Below are positions 28,271 through 37,375 of a stretch of 64,000 nucleotides of DNA, piece after piece (positions within the stretch are counted from its first letter, which is position 1; every line of letters starts with the position of its first letter). Source of the stretch: Citrobacter sp. On2M (GTDB lineage Bacteria > Pseudomonadota > Gammaproteobacteria > Enterobacterales > Enterobacteriaceae); contig NZ_WPCV01000003.1 of assembly GCF_018035235.1 (NCBI RefSeq), positions 62,001-126,000 of the forward strand, written 5' to 3'. Position numbers and translations under genes: made by a program. The notes under the pieces are model-generated. The model saw nothing but the letters and a program-made list of their open reading frames with translations, had not been told where the DNA came from and did no database searches.

Positions 28271-28450
28271 ATGGGTTCAGCCGGCGGTGAATCATCACAT
28301 GCCTATATCGGAGGGACAAGGATAACTACTTTCAGACGTCGGGTGACGGTGTTTTCTGCTGTATTTATTAATGCCGTGAGACGTGTGGGCTATAGTAAAG
28401 GAGGCCGTTATTTCTCATCATTAATAACCGGGAGTAGGGGATACGAATGA
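28271..28450 (+). CDS. Possible 59-residue frame overlapping the PfpI-type gene
   Basis: ATG at 28271 opens 59 codons that end in TGA overlapping the ATG of the next gene (ATGA). The product begins [17 protein letters not shown] and has no recognisable domain; its ribosome site is weak. The overlap is the only positive sign. Confidence 0.15.
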   Translation: MGSAGGESSHAYIGGTRITTFRRRVTVFSAVFINAVRRVGYSKGGRYFSSLITGSRGYE

Positions 28451-29010
28451 AGAAGATACTGATGCTGGTCGGGGATTATGTCGAAGATTATGAAACGATG
28501 GTGCCTTTTCAGGCGTTGCAAATGCTGGGCCATCGTGTTGATGCCGTCTGTCCGGATAAAAGTCAGGGTGATTACGTTCAAACTGCTATTCATGATTTTG
28601 ATGGGGCGCAGACCTACAGTGAAAAGCCCGGGCATCGTTTCACGTTGAACGCGAATTTCTCTGACGCGCGGGCGGTAGATTACGACGCGCTGCTAATCCC
28701 CGGTGGGCGAGCACCAGAATATCTCCGACTCAATCCGGATGTCATTAAACTGGTGCAAGATTTCAATGCTGCTGATAAACCCATCGCTGCGGTTTGTCAT
28801 GGACCTCAGCTGTTAGCTGCTGCGGGGGTGTTAGAAAATCGGACCTGTAGCGCCTATCCGGCTTGTGCGCCAGAAGTTCGTTTGAGCGGCGGACATTACG
28901 CAGATATTGGCATTGATCAGGCCCACGTTGATGGCAATCTGATTACCGCACCTGCATGGCCAGCGCATCCGCAATGGCTGGCTAAATTTGTGGAAGTATT
29001 AATGAAGTAA
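28447..29010 (+). CDS. DJ-1/PfpI family protein
   Basis: A 187-residue DJ-1/PfpI-superfamily protein. The nucleophile elbow is [16 protein letters not shown] with the reactive Cys, the conserved Glu sits early in [18 protein letters not shown], and [13 protein letters not shown] forms the oxyanion-side loop. Relatives act as glyoxalases/deglycases, chaperones or peptidases; which applies here is unknown. AGTAGGGGATACGA precedes the start. It converges with yjhP. Confidence 0.88.
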   Translation: MKKILMLVGDYVEDYETMVPFQALQMLGHRVDAVCPDKSQGDYVQTAIHDFDGAQTYSEKPGHRFTLNANFSDARAVDYDALLIPGGRAPEYLRLNPDVIKLVQDFNAADKPIAAVCHGPQLLAAAGVLENRTCSAYPACAPEVRLSGGHYADIGIDQAHVDGNLITAPAWPAHPQWLAKFVEVLMK

Positions 29011-29021
29011 GCGATGAGAAC

Positions 29022-29050
29022 GTCGGTATAACCCGTCCGGCTATACCGAC
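29022..29050. terminator. Bidirectional hairpin between the PfpI-type gene and yjhP
   Basis: GTCGGTATA and TATACCGAC form a perfect 9-bp stem with an 11-base loop in the 48-bp convergent gap. Confidence 0.55.
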
Positions 29051-29058
29051 TGCGCATA

Positions 29059-29805
29059 TTACCTCTGCATGAGGGCGAACACGCCCCAACCAATGTATTC
29101 CCGGGTGAAGGCAACGTGGCGTTCTGGTGAACTTCTCAGTTGCTCTGTAACTTCTGGGGCAAATTCATCCTCCGGGTTTGCCTCCAGCCACCGGCGCATC
29201 GTCAGCCACTTTGCCGCCTCGTATCTGTCCCAACCTTCCTGGTCAGCCAGTACCATTTCAACCATGTCGTAACCGAGCAGGCCGAAAGACGAAACGAGTT
29301 CAGGCAGAGAAAGAAAATCAGCCATCGCAGTAGCGCCGCAGGCCTGGGCAATCTTCTCCGTTGCGGGGATCTGACGCCAGTACGGTTCGCCGATGAGCAT
29401 GATCCCGCCTGGTTTGAGGCTCTGCTTCAATTGTTGGACCGTTCCGGCGACGCCACCGCCAATCCAGGTCGCGCCAATGCAGGCGGCGATATCAAATTTT
29501 TCTTCGGCAATATACCCCGTTGCATCGGCATGAATAAAACGCACGTGCTCAGTGACGCCCAACTCCCTGGAGCGCAGGGTAGCTTGCTCACTGAACAGCA
29601 GACTCATGTCGATACCCAAGCCGGAAATACCGTGATCGCGTGCCCAGGTGCACAACATCTCACCCGAACCGCTACCGAGATCCAGAATGCGGGTGCCCGG
29701 GGGCATCCGTAAAACCCGACCTAACGTAGCGTATTTCTGCGCGGTAAACGGGTTATGGATGCGATGTGCGCTTTCGCTGATAGTAAAAATCTTCGGGATA
29801 TCCAT
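29059..29805 (-). CDS. yjhP: SAM-dependent methyltransferase YjhP
   Basis: A 248-residue class-I methyltransferase. The SAM-binding motif I is RILDLGSGSGEMLCTWA, followed by motif II acidic residue in GLGIDMSLLF and post-II VRFIHADATGY. It is colinear with E. coli K-12 YjhP (MDIPKIFTISESAHRIHNPF at the start, LADQEGWDRYEAAKWLTMRR later). It is 10 bp downstream of yjhX, in the same direction. In E. coli yjhQ lies in this group; here it is absent. Substrate unknown. Confidence 0.9.
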   Translation of the reverse strand: MDIPKIFTISESAHRIHNPFTAQKYATLGRVLRMPPGTRILDLGSGSGEMLCTWARDHGISGLGIDMSLLFSEQATLRSRELGVTEHVRFIHADATGYIAEEKFDIAACIGATWIGGGVAGTVQQLKQSLKPGGIMLIGEPYWRQIPATEKIAQACGATAMADFLSLPELVSSFGLLGYDMVEMVLADQEGWDRYEAAKWLTMRRWLEANPEDEFAPEVTEQLRSSPERHVAFTREYIGWGVFALMQR

Positions 29806-29815
29806 TTCTCTCTCC

Positions 29816-30091
<276 letters not shown>

Positions 30092-30098
30092 TCATCAT

Positions 30099-30114
30099 GT
30101 GCAAAACGTGCAAA
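30099..30114. repeat. Direct repeat GTGCAAA upstream of yjhX
   Basis: GTGCAAA-AC-GTGCAAA lies 26-41 bp before the yjhX start. Position and 9-bp period suit an operator for autoregulation, but no regulator is known. Confidence 0.35.
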
Positions 30115-30188
30115 CACACAACGGTGTCCGCATTCGAATTCGGCGCATTGATAACCAGTCCGGCCTGAAAAGGTCGGGAAGCTGATTA

Positions 30189-30425
30189 TCAGATGATTAC
30201 ATTCTCCAGCATCAAAGCCTCGGGTTGAGTTGAAAGGTATTTACCTGCTGAATCATACCAGCAAGGAACTTCAGGGGAAAACCCCTTTTGGAGTAAGTGT
30301 GATCTGTAACGAGAAATTGTATTTCTTTTATTTACTAACTTTTTAATTTTCGTTAAGTGAAAACGCATTGATTCATTAAAGTAATTTAATGTTCCATTAT
30401 CACCAGTAACGTTATCGGTAGCCAT
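30189..30425 (-). CDS. Possible 78-residue hypothetical protein
   Basis: An open frame from ATG at 30425 coding MATDNVTGDNGTLNYFNESM, a basic middle (LTKIKKLVNKRNTISRYRS) and an end without recognised domain. The basic middle could be a nucleic-acid-binding helix. No convincing ribosome site precedes it. I do not recognise it; it may be non-coding. Confidence 0.25.
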   Translation of the reverse strand: MATDNVTGDNGTLNYFNESMRFHLTKIKKLVNKRNTISRYRSHLLQKGFSPEVPCWYDSAGKYLSTQPEALMLENVII

Positions 30426-30534
30426 GCAGCATTGTTGCTTTTATCCGTATTACATCATTGATTAGTTTGATTTAATCTTCTTGTTGGTTGTTTAAACACT
30501 TTGATAAATACTCCTGTATTATAATTGTAGCTTT

Positions 30535-30699
30535 AAATCAAATTTTCAATTTGATGGTTTTGGGAATTTTCTTAACGTGGCTAAGTGTGTATACTCGATC
30601 CTGCAAGAAGCTCTTCTGTTATCATTAAAACTATAAGTATGTCCTTGACACCCGTATTGCCTCTGCCCTGAATCTCTTCTCAGGGGAGAGGTTTTTTTT
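30535..30699 (+). ncRNA. Candidate small RNA ending in an orphan terminator
   Basis: No plus-strand gene lies upstream, yet a strong intrinsic terminator ends at 30699, so something short is probably transcribed. Possible -10 boxes are TATAAT near 30520-30530 and TATACT near 30590-30596, giving a transcript of roughly 100-170 nt; neither has a good -35. ATCAAA/TTTGAT (about 30537-30556) forms a small 5' hairpin in the longer version. It does not match any enterobacterial sRNA that I recall. The 5' end is approximate. Confidence 0.35.
30660..30699 (+). terminator. Strong orphan rho-independent terminator
   Basis: CCTCTGCCCTGA pairs with TCAGGGGAGAGG (one G-G mismatch) and is followed by eight T. 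The stem and T tract are those of a textbook terminator, on the plus strand, inside a 1.3-kb stretch with no plus-strand gene before it. Confidence 0.85.
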
Positions 30700-30738
30700 G
30701 CCTGGGTGTTATTTGGTTAATTACCATAAATAGAAACC

Positions 30739-30763
30739 TAAATATTAATGTTATTAATATTTA
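30739..30763. repeat. Perfect 25-bp AT-only inverted repeat
   Basis: TAAATATTAAT and ATTAATATTTA flank GTT. It is a perfect 11-bp palindrome made only of A and T, and could be a protein-binding or cruciform site. Another smaller one, CTATTTC/GAAATAG, lies at 30839-30857. Nothing else is seen between 30700 and 30950. Confidence 0.6.
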
Positions 30764-30951
30764 AGTTTTGTTTTCTTAATTATGACGATGCTGTTTTGTC
30801 GAAGTCTACGGCTGTGTTGTAATCGTATTACTCTGAAGCTATTTCGTACTGAAATAGTATAAATGTAACTATGTTTGTATGGGTATTATATAGTTTTTCT
30901 TATAACTGCCTTTTTTTCAGTGTGATAGAAGTTTTTTGCTTTTGAGGTAAT

Positions 30952-30967
30952 TGTGATTTTGTTCACG
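30952..30967. promoter_or_regulatory. CRP-like site in the pepT-like/dcuC-like upstream region
   Basis: TGTGA-TTTTGT-TCACG matches the CRP consensus TGTGA-N6-TCACA at nine of ten core positions. It lies about 430 bp before the peptidase gene, with no gene on the plus strand between. It would imply a long leader, or regulation of an unseen short transcript. Confidence 0.5.
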
Positions 30968-31280
30968 GATTTTAGTGTGCTAAGTGGCTATTTGTAGAGA
31001 GGTGCAAACGGTTGCATGTAGCTGATACAGTATTTGTTCATTAAAAAAATATAGCGATAGTATGTCTTGTGCCAATACAGAACACAGTAATCTAAATGAT
31101 TTCTATTATCTCTTAGGTTAGGCATACTGTTTATGACTTCTGTTAGCTTCACGCCATGGGAAATAGCAGTAAAAACAGACAGGGAATATGATTTTATCAA
31201 TCAGAAAGGAGTTTTATAATCACAGGTATAATTACTGGCCTTTTTTATCTTCCTTTACATAAATCGTTGTCGTAATGCCC

Positions 31281-31316
31281 ATAAAATCAGCGTTCCAGGA
31301 TGAACGCTGATTTTAT
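31281..31316 (+). other. Long perfect hairpin 85 bp before the peptidase gene
   Basis: ATAAAATCAGCGTT and AACGCTGATTTTAT form a 14-bp perfect stem with loop CCAGGATG, followed on the plus strand by TTGGTTTC. It is a terminator or attenuator candidate in the leader of the peptidase/carrier operon. The 70-codon minus-strand frame nearby lacks an ATG and a ribosome site and is not accepted. Confidence 0.6.
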
Positions 31317-31400
31317 TTGGTTTCAGATAATTCAACCCGCGCTGCATGCCGAACACCTCTCGCAGTACCTCGTAAATGACAAATTAAAGGATCTCCAGGA

Positions 31401-32657
31401 ATGGATATTGTTGAACGTTTTATTAACTACACGAAAATCAATACCACGACGTCACGGGAAAACGGCGCTAATGGGATAATGCCTTCTTCTCCCGGTCAAA
31501 TGGAACTGGCAAAACTGCTTGCAGCAGAACTTGAAGCATTAGGAATGGAAAACATTAAGGTCAGGGATACCGCTATTGTGACGGCAACCCTACCAGCAAA
31601 TACCGACGACACAATTCCGGTCGTCTCCTTTTTTGGTCATCTGGATACCAGTGCGGAACAAACCGCAGACACCAAAGCACAGCGCCTGCATTATCTCGGT
31701 GGGGATTTATGCCTGAACAAAGCGCTGAATATTTACCTGCGCGAAAGTGAATTCCCGGAACTGAAAAATTATATCGGTGATGACCTGCTGGTGACCGACG
31801 GGACCAGTCTGTTAGGTGCTGATGATAAAGCCGCCATCGCTGCGATCATGAATGCTCTTGCGTATCTGGTCGCTCACCCGGAGATTAAACATGGGCCGGT
31901 AAAAGTGGGGTTTGTCCCGGATGAGGAGCAGGGCTTGCGTGGCGCAAAAGCGTTTGATGTTGCCACGTTTGGCGCTGATTTTGGCTATACCCTGGACTGC
32001 TGCGGTATCGGTGAGTTTGTTTACGAGAACTGGAATGCGGGTGATGCGGAAATCATCTTTACCGGCCAGTCCGCACACCCAATGTCGGCCAAAGGTAAGC
32101 TGAAGAACTCGCTGCTGATGGCGCATAAGTTTATTTCCATGCTACCCGGGGGAGAAGCGCCTGAGTATACGGAAGGGCGCGAAGGTTATTACTGGGTAAA
32201 ACAGCTGCAGGGGAACAGTGCCCGCACGGTACTTAAGCTGGATATCCGCGATTTCAGTGAAGAAGGTTATAAGGCACGGATGGCGTTTATCCGCCAGCTT
32301 GCCGTCAGCACCTGTGCGCTGTGGGGAGAAAACAGCGTGGTCTGTCATTTAGCCGATCGTTATCAGAATGTGTTTAATAGCCTACAGGGTGATGCGCGTT
32401 ATCCGATTGATATTGCATTACGCGCTTATCAGAAATGCGGCATAACGCCAGCCCCTGTCGCCATGCGTGGCGGATATGATGGTGCCGTGTTGTCGCAGAA
32501 AGGGTTGCCATGCCCAAATATTTTCACCGGTGCTCATAACTTCCATTCAATTTATGAGTATTTGCCGGTGCGTTCCCTTCGGGCTGCCAGTGATGTTGTG
32601 GTGGCTGTCATTGAGGAAACTTATGCTGAGTTCGCGCAGCGGGGAACCCAGCCATGA
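31401..32657 (+). CDS. M20-family tripeptidase, PepT-like paralogue
   Basis: A 418-residue zinc aminopeptidase of the peptidase T branch. Metal-site motifs: SFFGHLDTSAEQTADT (His, Asp), GTSLLGADDKAAIAAIMNAL (Asp), FVPDEEQGLRGAKAFDVA (Glu-Glu, catalytic base then ligand), and the C-terminal His in IFTGAHNFHSIYEYLPV. A dimerisation domain lies in the middle (FTGQSAHPMSAKGKLKNS). GGYDGAVLSQKGLP replaces the GGTDG of E. coli PepT, and identity is moderate, so this is a second tripeptidase, not pepT itself. It overlaps the downstream transporter by 4 bp, so the two work together. Confidence 0.88.
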   Translation: MDIVERFINYTKINTTTSRENGANGIMPSSPGQMELAKLLAAELEALGMENIKVRDTAIVTATLPANTDDTIPVVSFFGHLDTSAEQTADTKAQRLHYLGGDLCLNKALNIYLRESEFPELKNYIGDDLLVTDGTSLLGADDKAAIAAIMNALAYLVAHPEIKHGPVKVGFVPDEEQGLRGAKAFDVATFGADFGYTLDCCGIGEFVYENWNAGDAEIIFTGQSAHPMSAKGKLKNSLLMAHKFISMLPGGEAPEYTEGREGYYWVKQLQGNSARTVLKLDIRDFSEEGYKARMAFIRQLAVSTCALWGENSVVCHLADRYQNVFNSLQGDARYPIDIALRAYQKCGITPAPVAMRGGYDGAVLSQKGLPCPNIFTGAHNFHSIYEYLPVRSLRAASDVVVAVIEETYAEFAQRGTQP

Positions 32658-34015
32658 TTCAGGTGTTAATAGCGCTACTGGTTATCGTGGTGGTCGCGCG
32701 TCTGATTCTGAAAGGTTATCGCGCTGAGCCCGTACTATTCATTGCAGGCTTAGTCCTGATGATTTGCACCGCGTTAACCGGATGGGGTTCCGTATTACCG
32801 AAGGGCGTTGCCAGTACGGGAATTTCATTTCTCGATCCTTTTGAGGTGATGCGCGATCTCTTCAGCACGCGCGCCGCCGATCTCGGTCTGATGATCATGG
32901 CGTTAATGGGATTTGCGCATTACATGGATCATATCGGCGCAAATGAAGCGGTCGTGCGTGTCGTCACGAAACCCTTACGGGCGCTGCGTTCACCCTATGT
33001 GCTGCTCTTTTTCTCCTACCTGCTCGCCAGCCTTCTGCAACTGGCCATTCCTTCAGCAACCGGGCTTGCCGTATTGCTGATGGGGACGATGTTCCCCATT
33101 ATGCTGGGATTAGGCCTCTCAGCAGCCTCAGCTGCCGGGGTCATTGCGACTTCGCTTGGCGTGGCATACACCCCGACGGCAATCGATGCTATCAGGGGGT
33201 CTAAAGCGGTGAACATGGATGTGGTGGAATATGTTGTCTACCACCAGGGACCCGCCGCGCTGGCTACGGTTCTGGTCGTCGGGGTATGTCATTTTTTCTG
33301 GCAGCGGCATTGCGACCGTAAAGCAGGGACGTTACCGCGGGAAATAGGGAGCGCTGAGGTGACTGACTCAGGAAAAGCCCCTGCTTTTTACGCACTGCTC
33401 CCCATGCTTCCGATACTGATGGCTGTGGGATCATCCGAAATGTTCGTCAGGGGGATTAACCTGAATATCATCACTATTGTCCTTATTTCAATGACCATTT
33501 GTATGCTGATTGAATGGATTCGAGTGCGTGATTTAAAGTCGGTATGCGAAGGGTTCAGCCATTTCCTCAAAGGAATGGGGACCGCGTTTACCGGTGTGGT
33601 TGGACTGCTAGTTGCTGCAGGGGTTTTTGCTCACGGCATCAAAGTAATCGGTGCGATCGATCAACTCATTCTGATGGCAGAACACGTGGGATTACCGCCG
33701 TTTGCTATGGCGGTGGTGTTTGCGCTGGTGACGCTGGCCGCGGCTATCATTATGGGCTCGGGGAATGCACCATTCCTCGCCTTTGTTGAGCTCATTCCGC
33801 AAATCGCCGCCAGCATGGGCGCTAACGCCGTTGCTATGATCCTGCCGATGCAGCAGGCGTCGCATATGGGCCGGGCAATTTCGCCGGTTTCCGGCGTGGT
33901 GATTGCCGTTTCCAGTGGGGCGAAAATAACCCCATTCGATGTGGTGAAGCGTACTGCCGTACCGTTGATTGTGGGGTTTGTGACTCACACCCTGATCATC
34001 GGTATTTTCTATTAA
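32654..34015 (+). CDS. DcuC-type anaerobic C4-dicarboxylate carrier
   Basis: A 453-residue inner-membrane carrier of the DcuC/DcuD family with about 12 hydrophobic spans. Family signs: ALMGFAHYMDHIGANEAVVR, the helix-loop PSATGLAVLLMGTMFPIMLG, SLGVAYTPTAIDA, and GSGNAPFLAFVELIPQIAASMGANAV near the C-terminus. Its start codon overlaps the peptidase stop (ATGA). Known relatives export succinate or exchange fumarate/aspartate. Pairing with a peptidase suggests that the substrate is an amino acid or dicarboxylate released from small peptides; this is inference. Confidence 0.87.
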   Translation: MIQVLIALLVIVVVARLILKGYRAEPVLFIAGLVLMICTALTGWGSVLPKGVASTGISFLDPFEVMRDLFSTRAADLGLMIMALMGFAHYMDHIGANEAVVRVVTKPLRALRSPYVLLFFSYLLASLLQLAIPSATGLAVLLMGTMFPIMLGLGLSAASAAGVIATSLGVAYTPTAIDAIRGSKAVNMDVVEYVVYHQGPAALATVLVVGVCHFFWQRHCDRKAGTLPREIGSAEVTDSGKAPAFYALLPMLPILMAVGSSEMFVRGINLNIITIVLISMTICMLIEWIRVRDLKSVCEGFSHFLKGMGTAFTGVVGLLVAAGVFAHGIKVIGAIDQLILMAEHVGLPPFAMAVVFALVTLAAAIIMGSGNAPFLAFVELIPQIAASMGANAVAMILPMQQASHMGRAISPVSGVVIAVSSGAKITPFDVVKRTAVPLIVGFVTHTLIIGIFY

Positions 34016-34027
34016 CGGTATCTGAGA

Positions 34028-34069
34028 CAAGCCAACCTCCTGTGCATCGACTCGGGGGGGGGCTTTTTT
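34028..34069 (+). terminator. Terminator after the DcuC-type gene
   Basis: AAGCC...CTCC and GGGGG...GGCTT pair, followed by six T. The rest of 34070-34541 is AT-rich without a gene. Confidence 0.7.
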
Positions 34070-34541
34070 GTATTGGACGAAATTAAAAGCGTTAATATTA
34101 CTGATACCTCTTTAAAAAAAACGGCCTGTGGCCGCGAGGCTATCCGTTGCGTTGCGTAGGCAAAAATGTGATTTCATCAGGATATTTAAAGTCTGTTTTG
34201 TGTTGAAAGGGGGGATTTCCTGGAATGTCAGGCGGAACATGCCAGGATATTTCCTCAAATCAGCAATTTTTGAAATTTTATGATAATCATATTGCTAACG
34301 AAAGGCGGAGTTGATAACTGGTAAGTATTATTAGTTTTTGTCTTTATTATATAATTCTTATTATTTATTGCTGAACCACACTGTCATCAATGATTAATAA
34401 GAATAATGTATTGAAATTGCATTTTTATTACATAGTGATAATTTAATCTGGATCATATTTTGATGTTTTTAGTTGTAGTAATTTTTCAAATGGAATAATG
34501 CAATGTTTACATGTATCAATGATTTATTTGGGCAGGTTTAA

Positions 34542-35177
34542 GTGGTAAGGGATTCAGGAAAAGTTAGTACGTTACGACACCATTATCAGGATGATCTTGA
34601 AGCATTTACCTGGAGTGCATTAGTCGCAATTGGTATCGCAATACAGGACCGCAAGATTCACTCTAAAATGTCAGAGCATCTTTTTATTATGCAATGGCTG
34701 GCGATCGCTAAAAAAAGAAAGCTCTTCTCAAGGAACGTCGTCAATGAACTTCAATGGTTAATTGATGAAGGAAAGAAAAAAAGTCTCAATGCGCAACTTA
34801 AATTTAAAATAGAATATCTATACTCAACGTCGAGTGGTGATGTATCGATGCAAAATGACTACTTTAAGTTTACTCATTCGATTGAGGTATTGAGAAATAA
34901 TGGCTGGGAAAGCTTTCTGCTTACGCCAGAGAAGTGGCGTGATCTGCATGAAAAGATTAAAGTAAGAGCAGGTGATTTTATTTTTATGGATGACACACGG
35001 CTTCAGGAGTGTTTTGGCGTACAGGGTGAGATTGTCAAACCATTCTGTATCCGGGTATATGGTGATGTTGAGTTTGCCAAGTTAACTTTCATTAAACATA
35101 ACCTTCCGGCTGAGTTTGTAAAGCACATTTCAAATGAATTTTATCACTTCCATTTTCTTTTGGTAAGTAATGCTTAA
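34542..35177 (+). CDS. Hypothetical protein, GTG start, in AT-rich island
   Basis: A 211-residue protein that I do not recognise. It is rich in Lys, Phe, His and Asn, mainly helical, with no signal peptide and no membrane span. Motif-like parts are EAFTWSALVAIGIAIQDRKI near the start and DFIFMDDTRLQECFGV. The start is GTG at 34542 with GCAGG upstream. A preceding 12-codon frame (34503-34541) ends with TAA directly before this GTG in the same frame. Base composition is lower in G+C than the flanking operons, which suggests acquired DNA. Confidence 0.6.
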   Translation: MVRDSGKVSTLRHHYQDDLEAFTWSALVAIGIAIQDRKIHSKMSEHLFIMQWLAIAKKRKLFSRNVVNELQWLIDEGKKKSLNAQLKFKIEYLYSTSSGDVSMQNDYFKFTHSIEVLRNNGWESFLLTPEKWRDLHEKIKVRAGDFIFMDDTRLQECFGVQGEIVKPFCIRVYGDVEFAKLTFIKHNLPAEFVKHISNEFYHFHFLLVSNA

Positions 35178-35268
35178 CTGAAGAAATGAGCAGTGTGCTG
35201 TTAATTAAAACATTGTGTTGATCAACATGTGAGATTATCGGATATAAACCACGTTCCAGGGATAGCGA

Positions 35269-35508
35269 ATGTTTACTCGAAAGTTAGTGATTACCAGCGA
35301 ATGGATAAGGTTATCTGATATTCCAGACAGCGTGTCCATTTCTTTTCGCGGAGTTCTCGAGATAGCTGAAAGCACAGGCGCGCCAGAAGCCAGTACACCT
35401 TTGTTACGTTTAGAAAATGAAATGGCGCAGATCGTTGTTGATTCGTTGTCCTGGGTGCGGGCGCCCGTCGATTATCAGGAAGAGGTTACCGTTCATATCT
35501 ATAAGTAA
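35269..35508 (+). CDS. Hypothetical protein, 79 residues
   Basis: The start follows a good site (CAGGGATAGCGA-ATG). The product (MFTRKLVITSEWIRLSDIPDS, ending EEVTVHIYK) has alternating strands and no known motif, and no signal peptide. It lies between the unrecognised 211-residue protein and the chemoreceptor, and may share their transcript. I cannot assign a role. Confidence 0.5.
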   Translation: MFTRKLVITSEWIRLSDIPDSVSISFRGVLEIAESTGAPEASTPLLRLENEMAQIVVDSLSWVRAPVDYQEEVTVHIYK

Positions 35509-35715
35509 TATTAATGTTGAATGGTTTTGGCCTTATTATTGCCGATACAAAAGGGTGGCTGTTAATCGCAGTATGTACACCTGTGTAATTAATTTATTAC
35601 GTGAGAATGAATGCGGAAACTTTCTAATAATTAACCATTTTACAGGTTAAGATATTGCGTGATGTGTCGATAACTATTAAGTCGCAGATGACTTTATTGT
35701 TATGGAGATGTTTAA

Positions 35716-37275
35716 ATGTTAAAGGATATGAGAATTAAAACCAGCCTGTTATTATTGCTGTTGCTATTTACTTTCATGCAGTTTTTTTCCAATGGATTTG
35801 AGTTGGTAGATCTCAAAGGAAATCAAAAAAACACCTTGTTACTACATAATATCATTAAGGAGCAGGATACACTGCATAATGTCGTTGAGGCTGTTTATAA
35901 AGTAAGAAGCGTGCTTGATAATATTCAACAACATAATCCGACTGATGTCCAACAGACATTACAACAGGTGCAAGATCAGCTGGCGTATGCCAGAAAACAG
36001 TTCGATGTTTTCTGGGGGATTCCTGGCTTGACTGCTGACGATCCGCAAATCGGTAAAATTATCAGAACGGCTTTTGAGCAACAAATGGATGCTGAACAAA
36101 AGTCTGTTGATAAATTAAACGTGACGCTTTCCAGCAATAGTGTGATTAATACACAAGAAAATGCTAATGCAGAACTGCTCGCGGCCCGCAAAAATTTTGA
36201 TAACGAAGTGACGAATTATTACCAGTCAACAATGCTGATTGGTGAGAAGATCGTTGCACAAACACACGTTCAGTTTAATAACTCAATCCTGAAGGTATCG
36301 GTGATCCTGGTCATTACGGTGCTTATCTTCTTTATTTGTAACTTCTGGTTGAACCGGACCATCATTCAGCCTTTAAAAATCGTATCTGAGCATTTTGAGC
36401 GGATTGGTAAAGGTGATCTAAGCCATCCTGTCAAGGTGTCGGGTAACAATGAAATCGGGGTATTGTGCTTAAATTTGCATAATATGCAAAACGGCCTGCG
36501 GGAGACTGTCAGCACTATTCGTGATGGTGTTGAATCGATTAATGTCGGTATGCAGGAAATTGCTTCCGGTAATTCCGATTTATCAACCCGTACGGAACAA
36601 CAGGCTGCGGCAGTGGTGGAAACGGCAGCCAGTATGGAGCAGATTTCAGTTACCACAAAAAATAATACGGATAAGTCACATCAGGCATCCGTCATGACCA
36701 GTGAAAGTACGGAAATGGCATTGCGTGGTGAGCGTTTAATGAGCGATATGGTTGAGAAAATTCACCTGATCAGCCGAAATGCGCAAGGCGTGAACGAAAT
36801 ATCCAATGTTATTGATAGTATTGCTTTTCAAACCAATATCCTGGCATTAAACGCGGCGGTGGAAGCTGCACGCGCGGGTGAGTCCGGGCGTGGGTTTGCC
36901 GTAGTGGCGAGTGAAGTCCGAACCCTTGCGCAGCGCAGCGCCTCCTCGGCGAAAGAGATCAGTGAACTGGTTGCCAAAGCGGCAATTAGCGTCAAAGAAG
37001 GGGTGGAAATAGCCGAAAATAGTGGCGCCATGATGGCGGATATTGCGAAGGCAATACGCAACATTAATGTACTAATGGAAGATATATCCGGAGCATCAGG
37101 GGAACAAAGTCGCGGCATAGAGCAGATCCGTGTTGCCGTGACTCAAATGGAGCAGGTGACCCAGCAAAATGCCTCGTTAGTGGAAGAAATTGCTGCGACG
37201 ACTGGCAGCGTGGAAGAACAATCGGCAATGTTATCTGAGGCGGTGGCTGTGTTCCAGGTGGAAGAAAAATCGTAG
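35716..37275 (+). CDS. Methyl-accepting chemotaxis protein, four-helix-bundle type
   Basis: A 519-residue chemoreceptor. Membrane helix 1 lies at about residues 9-30, a periplasmic four-helix ligand domain at 31-190, helix 2 at about 194-213 ([19 protein letters not shown]), then HAMP ([20 protein letters not shown]) and the signalling domain with the conserved tip [19 protein letters not shown]. The C-terminus (VFQVEEKS) lacks the NWETF tail that tethers CheR/CheB in Tar and Tsr, so it should depend on the abundant receptors for adaptation. The ligand cannot be read from sequence. Confidence 0.92.
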   Translation: MLKDMRIKTSLLLLLLLFTFMQFFSNGFELVDLKGNQKNTLLLHNIIKEQDTLHNVVEAVYKVRSVLDNIQQHNPTDVQQTLQQVQDQLAYARKQFDVFWGIPGLTADDPQIGKIIRTAFEQQMDAEQKSVDKLNVTLSSNSVINTQENANAELLAARKNFDNEVTNYYQSTMLIGEKIVAQTHVQFNNSILKVSVILVITVLIFFICNFWLNRTIIQPLKIVSEHFERIGKGDLSHPVKVSGNNEIGVLCLNLHNMQNGLRETVSTIRDGVESINVGMQEIASGNSDLSTRTEQQAAAVVETAASMEQISVTTKNNTDKSHQASVMTSESTEMALRGERLMSDMVEKIHLISRNAQGVNEISNVIDSIAFQTNILALNAAVEAARAGESGRGFAVVASEVRTLAQRSASSAKEISELVAKAAISVKEGVEIAENSGAMMADIAKAIRNINVLMEDISGASGEQSRGIEQIRVAVTQMEQVTQQNASLVEEIAATTGSVEEQSAMLSEAVAVFQVEEKS

Positions 37276-37307
37276 CATAGTATTCAAGACGTTAACCAGG
37301 CGCTGCT

Positions 37308-37342
37308 CATCTCATCAGTGGGTTATTCAGCCTGATGAGATG
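37308..37342 (+). terminator. Hairpin after the chemoreceptor gene
   Basis: CATCTCATCAG and CTGATGAGATG form a perfect 11-bp stem with a 13-base loop, 33 bp past the stop. No T tract follows directly. Confidence 0.5.
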
Positions 37343-37375
37343 GCTGGCTACTGAGAAACTTTTTATCACTTAATT

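Noticed and set aside
30988..31200. Minus-strand 70-codon frame
   Set aside because: It starts with TTG, lacks a ribosome site and has the composition of non-coding AT-rich DNA.
35417..35650. Plus-strand frame overlapping the end of the 79-residue gene
   Set aside because: Most of it is out-of-frame overlap, with no ribosome site and no domain.
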